DNA from: Paulinella micropora
Taxonomy: Eukaryota; Cercozoa; Imbricatea; Euglyphida; Paulinellidae
Assembly (NCBI GenBank): GCA_019918135.1
Contig: WBZZ01004760.1
Coordinates: 1-64,000 of the forward strand
Direction of reading: 5' to 3'
DNA length: 64,000 nt
The notes under the pieces are model-generated. The model made no database searches. It was not told the origin of the DNA and saw only the letters and a program-made list of their open reading frames with translations. Numbering within the stretch: position 1 is the stretch's first letter; each line of letters starts with the position of its first letter. Made by a program: the position numbers and the translations under genes. This document shows, piece after piece, positions 34,828-43,963 of this stretch.

Positions 34828-34998
34828 TGATATTTTAGAATCGCGCTTCGTGCTCCGCACTCTCGCTTATTCTAAAACATCGTTTTTTCTTTTTCAAAAA
34901 AATTAATGCTTATTGTAATCCTTAAAAGTGCGTAGCCCCCGATGTTTGTTGAAGACGTAGTCTGAAAAGAAAATCGTAGATTTTCTAAACAAATATCA
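34828..34998. promoter_or_regulatory. double-hairpin module B (fills the penton-protease spacer)
   Basis: Occupies the whole gap between the protease stop (35000-35002) and the penton ATG (34827). Hairpin 34828-34882 has 13-bp arms GATATTTTAGAAT / ATTCTAAAACATC with an inner GTGC/GCAC stem. Hairpin 34940-34998 has arms GATGTTTGTT / AACAAATATC with inner AGAC-GTA-GTCT and GAAAATC-GTA-GATTTTC stems. The AT centre includes AAAAAAATTAAT. Confidence 0.65.
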
Positions 34999-34999
34999 T

Positions 35000-37150
35000 T
35001 TACAAAAAGGTGTCAAATCCATAACCATTCTGTGCTTTTAATTTTTCCGCTTCTTCTTCTTTTAAGTCTGTATAGCCACTAGCAAATTTAAATCGCACTC
35101 CTTTTGCTCGCTCTAAAAGAAACCGCATTGAGTGCCATCCACATGTGTCGCTCGTATCAGATTGTTGTTTTACTTGATTGACCTTCATTAATAAATAACT
35201 ATCGGGGTGGCTTCGGTCAATTAGTTGTTTCATTTGTTGTTGAAAGTCTTCTGTCGGCTCGTAAAGTGCTAAAGGGTCATACACTTCAACACTCCTGTCT
35301 TTATCCAGACTTACCCATATAGCAATCCAATGAGACCCCGCTTGTTTGTGATTGTCCAAATTCATAATAAATCCGTATCGCTTTCTTTTTTCTGGATTTA
35401 GTTTGTAAATTTCATCACTTGCTATCGCTCCGAGATACCATCCATATTTTTTCATTATGTTGTCTATTTCATTAGTCATTAGTCCCCGCCCCTCACCCTC
35501 TTGCTGTGGTTGCTCTTGCTGTTGCTGTCCAAAGGACGCATCACCAACTTCGTTGGTGCGCTCGTCTGACTGTGGTTGCTCTGGTGTCTCCGCGATGAGT
35601 GGCTTTGCCACGATGTTCTGCTCCGCAGAACTTGTTCTCGGTGGTATGGTTGTCTCCTCTGGTGGTGTTTGGTCTGGCGGTGTAGTCGTATCTGTTGCCG
35701 GCTCTGGTGGCGGGGGTAGCGGTTTGGGCATTCCCTCGTCAATATTCAAATCATTTGAAACTTGTTTATCAACATTTGGGTATATCGTCATTTTGTTCGT
35801 TAGAGTATTTACAAAGTCCTTTTTATTCATTGTGTGTTTCCAATCTTTGCGGGCTAAGTATTTTTTTATTTTCGCTATTGAAAATACCTTATCAATTAAT
35901 TCTTCTAATGTCTTCGCTCCACTACCTTTTTGCTCATTAATACCCATATAATCTTCATATCTAGCATAATCTGCTACTTTTCCTTTTACGTTTTCCTTTT
36001 CATTTCCAACATCAATATTAAACCTTTTAATCATGTCAATAATCCACTTTGAAGTGTCTTTGTAATTTAATTTTTTATGTCCATCACTATCTAGTCTCTT
36101 TTTTAAAGCCTGTGCTAACTCTTTTATAGTAATGTTTGGGTGATAAGTTTTTGAAAATGCAGAGATTAAAAATTGATTAATTTGTAAATTTTCAAGATGC
36201 TTACCACTTTCTTCCGCTTTCTTTTTTTCCTTTTCAAAATTTTCTTTATATTCTTCTGCTAATTTTTTCTGTTCTTCTAAAGTCGTTGCTGTGGCTATAG
36301 CCATCTGAATATCTTGACTGGCTTTTTGTAAGTCTTTGAGACTCATCTTTTTAATGAATTTATCTGTATATCCCGCTAATTTCAGTGTTTCAATATCTTT
36401 CTGCTTTTGCTTTTTTTCTTCCTCATATTGCTCTTTCGTTTTCAATGGTGCTTCATCTCCTAAATTAGGTAATGGCGGTGCTTGTGGTGGTGCTCCTAAT
36501 GGCTGTGCTTGTTGTGGTGCTCCTAATGGCGGTGCTTGTGGTTGTCCCTGCTGTGGTGGCATAATATATTGATATTGTGGTGGCGGTGGTAATGCTTGTA
36601 TCCTATTTTTTCTATCTTCTTCATATTTTACATCATCTATGAGTTTTTGCTCCCTTCTTAGTTCTCTGGCTTTTTGTTCTTGTCGTTCCTTAATATCTGA
36701 TAGTTCATTGCGGTGTATCCTTGCTAACTCATCCTGCCTTTCCTTAGCATCTGCTATGTCTTTTCTTTCTTGCCTCTTCTTTTCTTCTTCAGCATCCGCC
36801 TGTGCTTTTTTCTCTTTTTGGTCTATCTCATCAATCTTATCGTATTTCTCTTTTCTGAGTTTGTCTAAGTGGTCATTAATGGCGGTTCTAGTATTTTGTT
36901 CAATCTCCGACAAACTCTGGACTTTTCTTAAGTCTTCTTTTCGCTTAGGTGTCCGCTTTGCTTTTGGTCTGCTTAAGTATTTCATAAAAAGTTTAACGAT
37001 TTGAAGTGTGCTCATATCATTTGTTTTCTTACCGAAATTAAGATAATATTTTTTACCCTTCTGGATAATATACGGCTTCCCGCTTTTATTTCTATAAACC
37101 CGCGGGGGTCTTACCTTAGGCTTCCTTGTTTTTTTGGTTTTAGCAACCAT
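35000..37150 (-). CDS. coiled-coil protein fused to adenain-like cysteine protease
   Basis: 716 residues from the ATG at 37150. The N-terminus is basic (VRPPRVYRNKSGKPYIIQKG). Residues about 80-195 form a long charged coiled coil, followed by a Pro/Gln/Ala linker (PPQQGQPQAPPLGAPQQ) and more helix. The last 150 residues are an Ulp1/adenain-type protease: His in AGSHWIAIWV, Asp in VEVYDPLALY, Gln and Cys in VKQQSDTSDTCGWHS. In Polintons such proteases mature capsid proteins. Fusion to a large coiled coil suggests the protease is carried in the virion core. Whole. Confidence 0.85.
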   Translation of the reverse strand: MVAKTKKTRKPKVRPPRVYRNKSGKPYIIQKGKKYYLNFGKKTNDMSTLQIVKLFMKYLSRPKAKRTPKRKEDLRKVQSLSEIEQNTRTAINDHLDKLRKEKYDKIDEIDQKEKKAQADAEEEKKRQERKDIADAKERQDELARIHRNELSDIKERQEQKARELRREQKLIDDVKYEEDRKNRIQALPPPPQYQYIMPPQQGQPQAPPLGAPQQAQPLGAPPQAPPLPNLGDEAPLKTKEQYEEEKKQKQKDIETLKLAGYTDKFIKKMSLKDLQKASQDIQMAIATATTLEEQKKLAEEYKENFEKEKKKAEESGKHLENLQINQFLISAFSKTYHPNITIKELAQALKKRLDSDGHKKLNYKDTSKWIIDMIKRFNIDVGNEKENVKGKVADYARYEDYMGINEQKGSGAKTLEELIDKVFSIAKIKKYLARKDWKHTMNKKDFVNTLTNKMTIYPNVDKQVSNDLNIDEGMPKPLPPPPEPATDTTTPPDQTPPEETTIPPRTSSAEQNIVAKPLIAETPEQPQSDERTNEVGDASFGQQQQEQPQQEGEGRGLMTNEIDNIMKKYGWYLGAIASDEIYKLNPEKRKRYGFIMNLDNHKQAGSHWIAIWVSLDKDRSVEVYDPLALYEPTEDFQQQMKQLIDRSHPDSYLLMKVNQVKQQSDTSDTCGWHSMRFLLERAKGVRFKFASGYTDLKEEEAEKLKAQNGYGFDTFL

Positions 37151-37200
37151 TATATACAAACAAAAAATATTTCCTCATAATTTTCAAACAAAATATCATT

Positions 37201-37527
37201 TTAAAACTTAAGGGCACCTCGTCCTCTCTGCTTACCATACCCCAGTCTTGATGCTACAGCACCAACACTACCAGCGTAAGGCACCCAGACACTACTTAAT
37301 GCTCCCCCAGTCCTAGAGATTAACTTATTACCGCGAAGAAATTTATCAACGGCCATTGCGGTTTTGCCAACTTTTTGCCAGTTAATTTTACCGCCAGCCT
37401 GTCCCTTGCCTCCTTGCTTCTTCTTGCGACCAGTCTTCTTTTTACCTCCAGCCATGTTGGTGCTTGAGTTAATAGTTCGTTTGCCGATTGTTGGAATGAC
37501 TTCAACACGAGATGTCTTCACTACCAT
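37201..37527 (-). CDS. small basic Gly-rich virion protein (pX/pVI-like)
   Basis: 108 residues from the ATG at 37527 (MVVKTSRVEVIP). A Lys/Gly run (GGKKKTGRKKKQGGKGQAGG) is followed by an amphipathic stretch and a Gly-rich end (PYAGSVGAVASRLGYGKQRG). Size, charge and place between protease and ATPase recall adenovirus core and lytic minor proteins and similar small genes of Polinton-like viruses. Exact role, DNA condensation or membrane passage, is inference. Whole. Confidence 0.55.
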   Translation of the reverse strand: MVVKTSRVEVIPTIGKRTINSSTNMAGGKKKTGRKKKQGGKGQAGGKINWQKVGKTAMAVDKFLRGNKLISRTGGALSSVWVPYAGSVGAVASRLGYGKQRGRGALKF

Positions 37528-37585
37528 ATAATAGAAAGATTTTAAAAAATCTTTCAGCAAAAATAAAAAATAATTACAAAAATAA

Positions 37586-38407
37586 TTATTTCATGCGATA
37601 GGCAAAGTTTTTTCTTAACTCATCATCAACACTTGAGACATAAAGAAAATTAAATCTCTCCTTTGTTGCTTCGTGATACTTTTGAATAAAGTAATCAAAG
37701 TCAAAAGATAAGTCTAAGTGTTTATACACGAGTTCCATTTTGTCCTGAGATTGCCCCGGAAAGATTAATAGATAATCTAACTGCTTAATGGCTTCTGGCC
37801 GTAGGTCGTTCAGATACTGGCTTGACATAATAACCTTACTTTTATAGTGTCTGTTCTTTTTTAACAAAGCACTTACGGACTTGTCTCTTAATCCACTTCC
37901 TAAATCGTCCAAAACAAAAACTACCTCTGGAGAAATATACTTACTTGGCCTTTCTTTCGCCTCCGCGGCGCTCTGTTTCTTTTTTTCTTCTTTTCCGAAA
38001 TAAAGAAATTGCGGCTTCTCTATTTCTTCTTTGTCTTGTTTTACTTCTCCTTCGTGTTGCTCGTCCTGTCTGTTCAGTTTATCTAACTCATAATCAATGA
38101 CATTTACACCATCTGATTTAAGAAAGGTATATATTGCCATCGGGTTTCCCCTGTTCTTAAAGTGCTTTACCATTGCTTTATAAATGTAGTCTTTGTGTAT
38201 CGTTGAAGCAATAATGACAATGCGGGTTTTTCTGTCTGTAGTCCGTTTCAGTATTTCAAAGAGTGCTGTCGTTTTCCCGCTCTTCTTACGGGCGAGTAGA
38301 AATATGTTGGCATACGGCTCATTAAATAATTTATAATCTTTTGCTTTTTTGTTTCCATCACCCTCTTGTTTTACTGGCTTCACCTTGACATTGTTAATCT
38401 TAAGCAT
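37586..38407 (-). CDS. genome-packaging ATPase (FtsK/HerA, A32-like)
   Basis: 273 residues. Walker A is IFLLARKKSGKTTALFE (residues about 35-51) and Walker B is PEVVFVLDDLGSGLRD (about 161-176). The later VIMSSQYLNDLRPEA fits the sensor region of the family. The enzyme pumps DNA into preformed capsids and is one of the hallmark Polinton genes. An acidic insert between the Walker boxes (residues about 105-150) is longer than I would expect. Whole, in the middle of the minus-strand virion block. Confidence 0.9.
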   Translation of the reverse strand: MLKINNVKVKPVKQEGDGNKKAKDYKLFNEPYANIFLLARKKSGKTTALFEILKRTTDRKTRIVIIASTIHKDYIYKAMVKHFKNRGNPMAIYTFLKSDGVNVIDYELDKLNRQDEQHEGEVKQDKEEIEKPQFLYFGKEEKKKQSAAEAKERPSKYISPEVVFVLDDLGSGLRDKSVSALLKKNRHYKSKVIMSSQYLNDLRPEAIKQLDYLLIFPGQSQDKMELVYKHLDLSFDFDYFIQKYHEATKERFNFLYVSSVDDELRKNFAYRMK

Positions 38408-38430
38408 ATTATATTATTAAGCCAAAAATA

Positions 38431-38472
38431 GTCATGAATTTCTAAATTCATACATTGTTGCTACGCAACGAA
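38431..38472. terminator. paired hairpins at the end of the 120-residue gene
   Basis: ATGAATTT-CT-AAATTCAT followed by GTTGC-TAC-GCAAC. The second loop lies on the stop codon of the gene to the right (minus strand). Same style of small loops as the double-hairpin modules. Confidence 0.5.
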
Positions 38473-38823
38473 TTCTAGGCATACAACAATTCGTCCCGCT
38501 AAATTTCCTGTATCAATATTTCCGCTGTCAGTTTCAAGGACTTTAAATGTATATTGTCCGTCCGTCCATCCGACAACACCCAAATTATAACCGAGGTTTG
38601 AAATGTTTGCTGTGGTGCTGTCCGCAAATGTTCCAATAATTCCAATTCTATCCATGTAAAGAATTCTGGTTTTGGTTTCCGTCTGGTCGTTCATATAGTG
38701 GATAAATTTTATATTCATTTTGGTTGGTGTGAATGACATTTGGATATTTTTATTAAATGTTTTGCTTCCTCCAGCAAAATCATTGCTTAGAAAAATAATC
38801 TTTTGGTATTTGTGCTCCGACAT
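38461..38823 (-). CDS. hypothetical protein, probable small structural protein
   Basis: 120 residues, starting MSEHKYQKIIFLSNDFAGGS. Predicted mostly beta (KMNIKFIHYMNDQTETKTRI, QYTFKVLETDSG, RIVVCLEFVA), so a jelly-roll-like or fibre-knob fold is possible. No family recognised. It lies between ATPase and membrane protein genes. Whole. Confidence 0.55.
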   Translation of the reverse strand: MSEHKYQKIIFLSNDFAGGSKTFNKNIQMSFTPTKMNIKFIHYMNDQTETKTRILYMDRIGIIGTFADSTTANISNLGYNLGVVGWTDGQYTFKVLETDSGNIDTGNLAGRIVVCLEFVA

Positions 38824-38847
38824 TGTTTATATATTGTGTAATATATT

Positions 38848-39096
38848 ATGTTATTAATATTATTATTTATGTGGTCTGTGTTAGGTCGGACTGCCTGCGA
38901 CTTTTACTCACGGGTCAGTGAGAAAAAAAATGAGAGTTGTGCTTATTGTATAAAGCAAGGAATAGAAACTAAATTTAAATGTGTGTATAAACCTTTTAGC
39001 CATTGGTGTGTCAGTTTTGATGAAGCCATTCCTTTAATGTGCTCAAATGATGCTATGTGGTATAAAACTCAAGTATATGAATGCTCACTTCTTTGA
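38848..39096 (+). CDS. small secreted Cys-rich protein (PSI-like?)
   Basis: 82 residues on the plus strand, opposite to all neighbours. The start LLILLFMWSVLGRTA is a good signal peptide, and the mature part has seven Cys (ACDFYSRV, ESCAYCIKQG, FKCVYKPFSHWCVS, PLMCSND, YECSLL). The C-x2-C...C-x-Y...WC spacing recalls PSI-type modules of surface proteins. It overlaps the end of the membrane-protein gene by about 12 bases. If expressed it would be secreted or lumenal. Whole. Confidence 0.5.
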   Translation: MLLILLFMWSVLGRTACDFYSRVSEKKNESCAYCIKQGIETKFKCVYKPFSHWCVSFDEAIPLMCSNDAMWYKTQVYECSLL

Positions 39097-39438
39097 ACTA
39101 GAAGGTGATGGAAGGCAAATGCCGATAAGCAATGTTAAAATTCCGACATAAGTATTAGCAACCTCGCACGGCAAGTTCTTTTCAGATAGCCTCACGATAC
39201 AAAGGGCTATAATGGCAATGATGATACCCATTTGAAATAAGTATTTAATAAGTCGGCTGTCGGTTGGTCTGTTTTTTATACAACAACAATTCCAGTTATC
39301 TTCCAATTCGTGCTCTATTTTTTTTTCCTCAGTCTTTAGTTCTACTTCAAGAACACGAGACTTTAATTCTGGAGTTAGTTCGCCATCCATATCCATAATA
39401 GGTGGTGGTCTATGAAGTCTAGTTGTATTATTTGACAT
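39085..39438 (-). CDS. two-TM membrane protein
   Basis: 117 residues from the ATG at 39438, overlapping the fibre gene end by 11 bases. The N-terminal cytosolic part is charged with a Cys triplet (NWNCCCIKN). Two hydrophobic segments follow (FQMGIIIAIIALCIVRL and ANTYVGILTLLIGICLP), then a Pro/Ser tail. A small two-TM protein ending LLxGxxLPxPS is common in Polinton-like viruses; function unknown, perhaps membrane remodelling. Whole. Confidence 0.65.
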   Translation of the reverse strand: MSNNTTRLHRPPPIMDMDGELTPELKSRVLEVELKTEEKKIEHELEDNWNCCCIKNRPTDSRLIKYLFQMGIIIAIIALCIVRLSEKNLPCEVANTYVGILTLLIGICLPSPSSSKK

Positions 39439-42400
39439 TATCAAGAACGGCCACTCTGATTTCTGCTAATTGATTTGCTTGGTCTTGTAGTATATTCATA
39501 AGATTTTTATTTTCTTTTTCTAAATTAACTACCTTTTCCGCCATGTGTTGAAAAGCACTAACAAGTATTGGTATGAAGTCCGTGTATGATATACCTTCAA
39601 AGTTTCCATCCCCATCGTCTGCCTTTATTCCACTTTCAGACACAAATTCTGGAAATATTTTTTTTACTTCATCCGCAATAAATCCGTGGTTCTTTTTCTG
39701 TTTCTTTTCGTCTGATTTCAAATAATATGAACAGCAATTTATTTTCATAAGTTTATCGCAACAATCCCCGCAGTCTAGTGTTTTAATATCTGATTTTAAT
39801 CTCCTGTCTGAACCAGAAGACCAAACATTCGCTCCTGCTGCAATAAAAACATAGCCACTATTGTTTTCACCATTTGATAATGAAGTCGACCAAGCATGTA
39901 ATAATCCACCTGTATTCATTACCACCGCATAACCTGATGAGTCTCCTGCTTTCATAAATATTTGTGGGTTGGTCGTATTGTTTGGTGTTTTTCTTAATGT
40001 TAAAAATCCGCTGGATGCTGTTGTGATGCTTAAATCTCCCGACGTATTGATGTTCATCGCCTCAGTGTAAGATATATTGTTTCCCGCCGTTGTTCCTGAA
40101 TTATAATAAAAAGCGAGTTTGCCACCTTTTTGAATTAGAAAGTTTGAACCGCTGTGGCTTGATTTCCAGTTCGTGCCGTCAAAATAAGCATCAAAACTTA
40201 AATTGACATTGTCGTGCGCCCAATTCAATAATTGAAATGTTGGATAAACATCTGTGGATATTACTGCCTGTAAGTGTGCTCCTCCGATATTTGAAGCCGT
40301 CCCGTATATTTCTAAACCCGATGTTGCTCCATTTGATGATTTTGTTGTGTTTCCTATGATTATCGGCTTACCTGATGCTGTTGTTATTTTATCGCTCGTT
40401 GCCAATGTCGTTGTTGATATCCCCGCACTAGCCGTTAATAATCCTTTCGCCCATAAAGTCCCATTTGCCCCATTCAATGACATCAACAATTGCTCTGCTG
40501 AATTTTCCCACACAAAACCATCCGCCGAAGCATTACCACTCCTAAATCTTACAGCAAAGCCTGAAATATCGTTGCCTGCCACCGCTGTTCCTCCACCTAA
40601 TGATTTACCAGCCCCCGGTTGAGCCATATAAATACCCCATCCTGAGTTGTCTGTATCCCACAGAAATATACCCTGTCCATTTCCTCCATCTACTTTATTT
40701 TGAATAGATAACTTACAACCACCATCTGCTGTTATTAATCCACTCGCCGTTAGTGTCGTCGTTGATACCCCCGCTGTTGAAGTAATTGTCGTTCCAGTTA
40801 TTGTTCCGCCATTTGTTATGTTGTTTGAGTTCATATCCAAAGCACCATAAAACCGCATACCTCCAGCATTGTTAAAACTGACGATGTCAGACGAAGCACT
40901 TTTATTGTCCAAAAGTTTTGAAATATAAAGTCCCGCCCCTTTTACATCAGATGCTACATTCGTAAATACATAACCTCTTTGGTTCGCGGTTCCACTTGTA
41001 GCAGTATTTAGAGTAAATAAGAAATACTGATAATCTCCTGATGTCTGTGAAAAGAATATATCTCCTCCATTTTGGTTTAATATACGTGCCCCATTATATG
41101 TTATATTTCCGCCATTAGTGATAGTTTGATTATTAAAATCGGCATTGTTCGTTAAAGTTAGATATTTTATCGTAGTGCTCGCGCCGTTGAATGTTTTACT
41201 TCCTGTTATGATTTGGTCTGTTGTTAGTTTTACATTTTGCCCGTCCAATGTGTCCGCATACCCTTTTGTCGCTCAGTCCATTGCTAATGTCGGAGTTCCA
41301 AGGTTGGCTATTTTGCTACTATTACAATCTAGCCCCGAAGCATTTACCCAACCGACAATCGTCCCGTCAATAATAAAACTTATTTTTTTCGCAGAAATTT
41401 CAAAGTTGTAATATGTCGCAGTTTTCATATCCAAACTAGCAATTGACCCGATATTACTGGTAGAATTGAAAACGATAAATGTGCCCTTTGTTGTTGAATT
41501 GATTGAATTTCCCGTTATTTCAACACCACTGCTATATGTCTTAATTCCTGCTATGGTTTGGTTTCCTGTTAGTTTCACATTTTGCCCGTCTAATGTATCC
41601 ACATAACTTTATTTGCTCCGTCCGTTGTTGCTGATGGTGTGGCTAAGTTTGTTATTTTGTTGTTATTCAAAGATAGTGTAGTGCCAGTTGCGGTTATAAT
41701 TAAAGTATTACCCGAATATAACTCAACATACGAACCCGTTATTTGTATCGGATACCAAGTCGCTGTTGCTGTTTGCTGCAATCATTCCTATTTTTGTATC
41801 AAAGGCTATGCCAATACCATCAAAAGTTGAAGGGTTGGACGAACCACTTACTTCTAAAGTTGATGTAAATTTTTTATTCCCTGCTATGGTTTGGTCTCCT
41901 GTTAGTTTAACCACCGAAGTGTCAAGAGTTTCTCCATCAACCAAATTTACATTTGTTATGCTTTGGCTTTTCATATCAATCCCCGCACTCGCATTTATTA
42001 TACTGCTAAATGTCTTAATACCCGCATGGTTTGGTATCCTGTTAGTTTGACCACCGAACCATCAACTGCGAGATTAGCGAGATTAATTCCATTATACGTA
42101 GAAGCCCCCGAAATAGCATAACCATTCATATTTAGTCCTCCCGTCATACTAGCAGTTCCGTCTAATCTAAGAAAGGGCGGTGTGGTGTTTCTCCATTGCC
42201 CTGTGCTATACATAATCAGTTGGTTATCTGCTGGAAAGCCTGATATTGTAACATCGCTATGTGAGTCTATACTTCCAGCTGCCGACACCTTATTATTATT
42301 ATCATTATGCTCAAATATCCATTCATCAACACCTTTGTCATTTAGTAAATTAACTCCTGTTATATTCTTCATTCCCATACTAATGTTGCCTGTTTCATCA

Positions 42401-42987
42401 ACATTTATCGGAAATGTTTTATTGACCCAGTTTATTGAATTATATGTTAGATAACTATTCATTGCTATTGGTGCGGTTATAACCACATCTGAAAGTGTAT
42501 CAATTGAACCAAGGGCTGTATTCTTCCATTTGCCTTCTACATCGTTGCAAGTTAAGTATTGTCCGCTTGCTTGTGCAAATATGCTTGTGTCAATCAAATT
42601 ATATAAACTGGTTTGGTGCGGATTGGAAGTATTGCTTCTGTGTTGAGTTGAGGCTTTGACTTCGTCATTATCCCTTACTCGTTGCTCTGTGTAGTATAAA
42701 CGGCTTCCTTCTTTAAGGTCAGTCGTTGATTTTAAAGCGAGACGTGTGTCAAAGCGGTTATCAGTCCAATAATAATTAAGTCCTTCTTTTAGGTCAGTTG
42801 TTGTTTTTAAAGCGAGCCGTGTGTCAAAGCGGTTATCAGTGTAATAAAGATTTACGGGGTCGGCATCTTCTGGCACTCTGTCTGTATTCAGACCGACTAT
42901 GTTTGTGTTGGTAAGGTCTAAGTTAAGTATGTTTAGACTATCAACCGCCAACTCATTCAAGCCAAGTAATGATTTATATTGCGACAT
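39428..42987 (-). pseudogene. phage-like tail fibre with S74 chaperone domain, broken
   Basis: About 1,180 codons, the largest gene. The N-terminus has two copies of TDNRFDTRLALKTTTDLKEG and LYYT boxes, like bacteriophage fibre shafts. Four copies of a VKLTGDQTIAGxKTF unit follow, as in tail-fibre repeats. The C-terminus (about 39428-39835) is an intramolecular chaperone of endosialidase type, peptidase S74 (GSDRRLKSDIKTL, KKNHGFIADEVKKIFPEFV). It ends in a coiled coil (VNLEKENKNLMNILQDQ). S74 domains trimerise and then cut themselves off. Likely a receptor-binding spike. Broken in several places. Confidence 0.82.
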
Positions 42988-43112
42988 TGATATTTAGAAT
43001 TACGCTTCGTGCTGACGCACTCTCGCTTATTCTAAAACATCGGAAAAAATTAAAAAAAAAAAATTAATCGGAAACGATGTTTTGTGATGACGTCAGTCAG
43101 AACAAAATATCA
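42988..43112. promoter_or_regulatory. double-hairpin module C (between fibre and charged-protein genes)
   Basis: Hairpin 42988-43042 starts next to the fibre ATG: arms GATATTTAGAAT / ATTCTAAAACATC with an inner GTGC-TGAC-GCAC stem, closely alike module B. The centre is AAAAAAATTAAT. Hairpin 43075-43112 has arms GATGTTTTGT / ACAAAATATC with an inner TGACGTCA. Flanking genes diverge here, so one side at least may be promoter. Confidence 0.65.
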
Positions 43113-43164
43113 ATTATTTATTTATTTATTTAAAAAATACTAAAATATATTAATCTTAGTATAA

Positions 43165-43692
43165 ATGCCGTCTCCCGAAGCAAGTCGTAAGAATTGGGGT
43201 AAGGCCGTGGAAAGTATTAAGAGCAAAAAGCATCATAAGGTTGAAATAGCAAAAGAGAAATTAGCAAAGTGTAGAAAGGCTTATGTAGGTGATGATGAAG
43301 AGATGGAGGAAAAGATAAACCGCATGGCGGAAATTGGTGTTGCTAATGATGTCATTAATGGAAAAGACCAAGATGATACGCCAGAAGAAATCAGTGAGAG
43401 CGATGAAGAATGTGATTTCACAGATATTATAGAAAAAATGGCTAAAATGAAAATAAGGAGAAAGAAAGCGGAAGCAAAAAAGAAAGTAAGTAAAAAGCCT
43501 GTGCCTGAGCCTGAGCCTGATGAGAGCGAAAGCGAAAGTGAAGAAAGCGAAGAGGAAGAGCCGAAGCCTAAATCTAAAAAAGGAAACGGAAAGAAGTCAA
43601 ACATATCTGTTAATGTTTATAATCAAGCAGAGAAACCAAGCAAGAAAGAAAAAAATAATGATGATGTCTCAAGAATGTTTTTAAAGTTTTAA
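43165..43692 (+). CDS. highly charged hypothetical protein
   Basis: 175 residues. The N-terminus is basic (RKNWGKAVESIKSKKHHKVE), the middle acidic (EEISESDEECDFTDIIEKM), then a Lys block, a Pro-Glu repeat (PVPEPEPDESESESEESEEE) and a basic tail ending VSRMFLKF. Mostly disordered with one helix. No family recognised. Could bind nucleic acid or scaffold capsids; that is guesswork. Whole. Confidence 0.55.
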   Translation: MPSPEASRKNWGKAVESIKSKKHHKVEIAKEKLAKCRKAYVGDDEEMEEKINRMAEIGVANDVINGKDQDDTPEEISESDEECDFTDIIEKMAKMKIRRKKAEAKKKVSKKPVPEPEPDESESESEESEEEEPKPKSKKGNGKKSNISVNVYNQAEKPSKKEKNNDDVSRMFLKF

Positions 43693-43694
43693 AT

Positions 43695-43952
43695 TTACCA
43701 AAGGAAATGATAAGAATAATAATTACTATACTCCGGATTATTATAAGTTAATTCTCCTTTTGAGTTTCTTATTGCTTTTGCTCTTGCTCTGTAGTTTTTT
43801 CTTCTTTCTTTATCCAGATGGTCTAAATGTGAGTAAAACCCTATGCGGTCTTTATAGTGCTGATATTTTAAGTGTCAGAAATGAATTGTCTTACCTTTTG
43901 GTGTAATGATTTTATATTTTTTGTTTTTGACATTGGACTTTGAAAATCTCAT
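43695..43952 (-). pseudogene. small conserved virus protein (DUF5754-like), broken
   Basis: About 85 codons on the minus strand: MRFSKSNVKNKKYKIITPKG at the start, HLDHLDKERRKNYRARAKAI in the middle and YYSYHFLW at the end. This pattern (KSxxKxKKY...HxDKERRKxYxAR...WxxxxLW) is a small family widespread in large DNA viruses and Polinton-like viruses; DUF5754 is my recollection of its name. Function unknown. Broken, and it overlaps the upstream side of the integrase gene. Confidence 0.55.
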
Positions 43953-43963
43953 TGATATATAAT

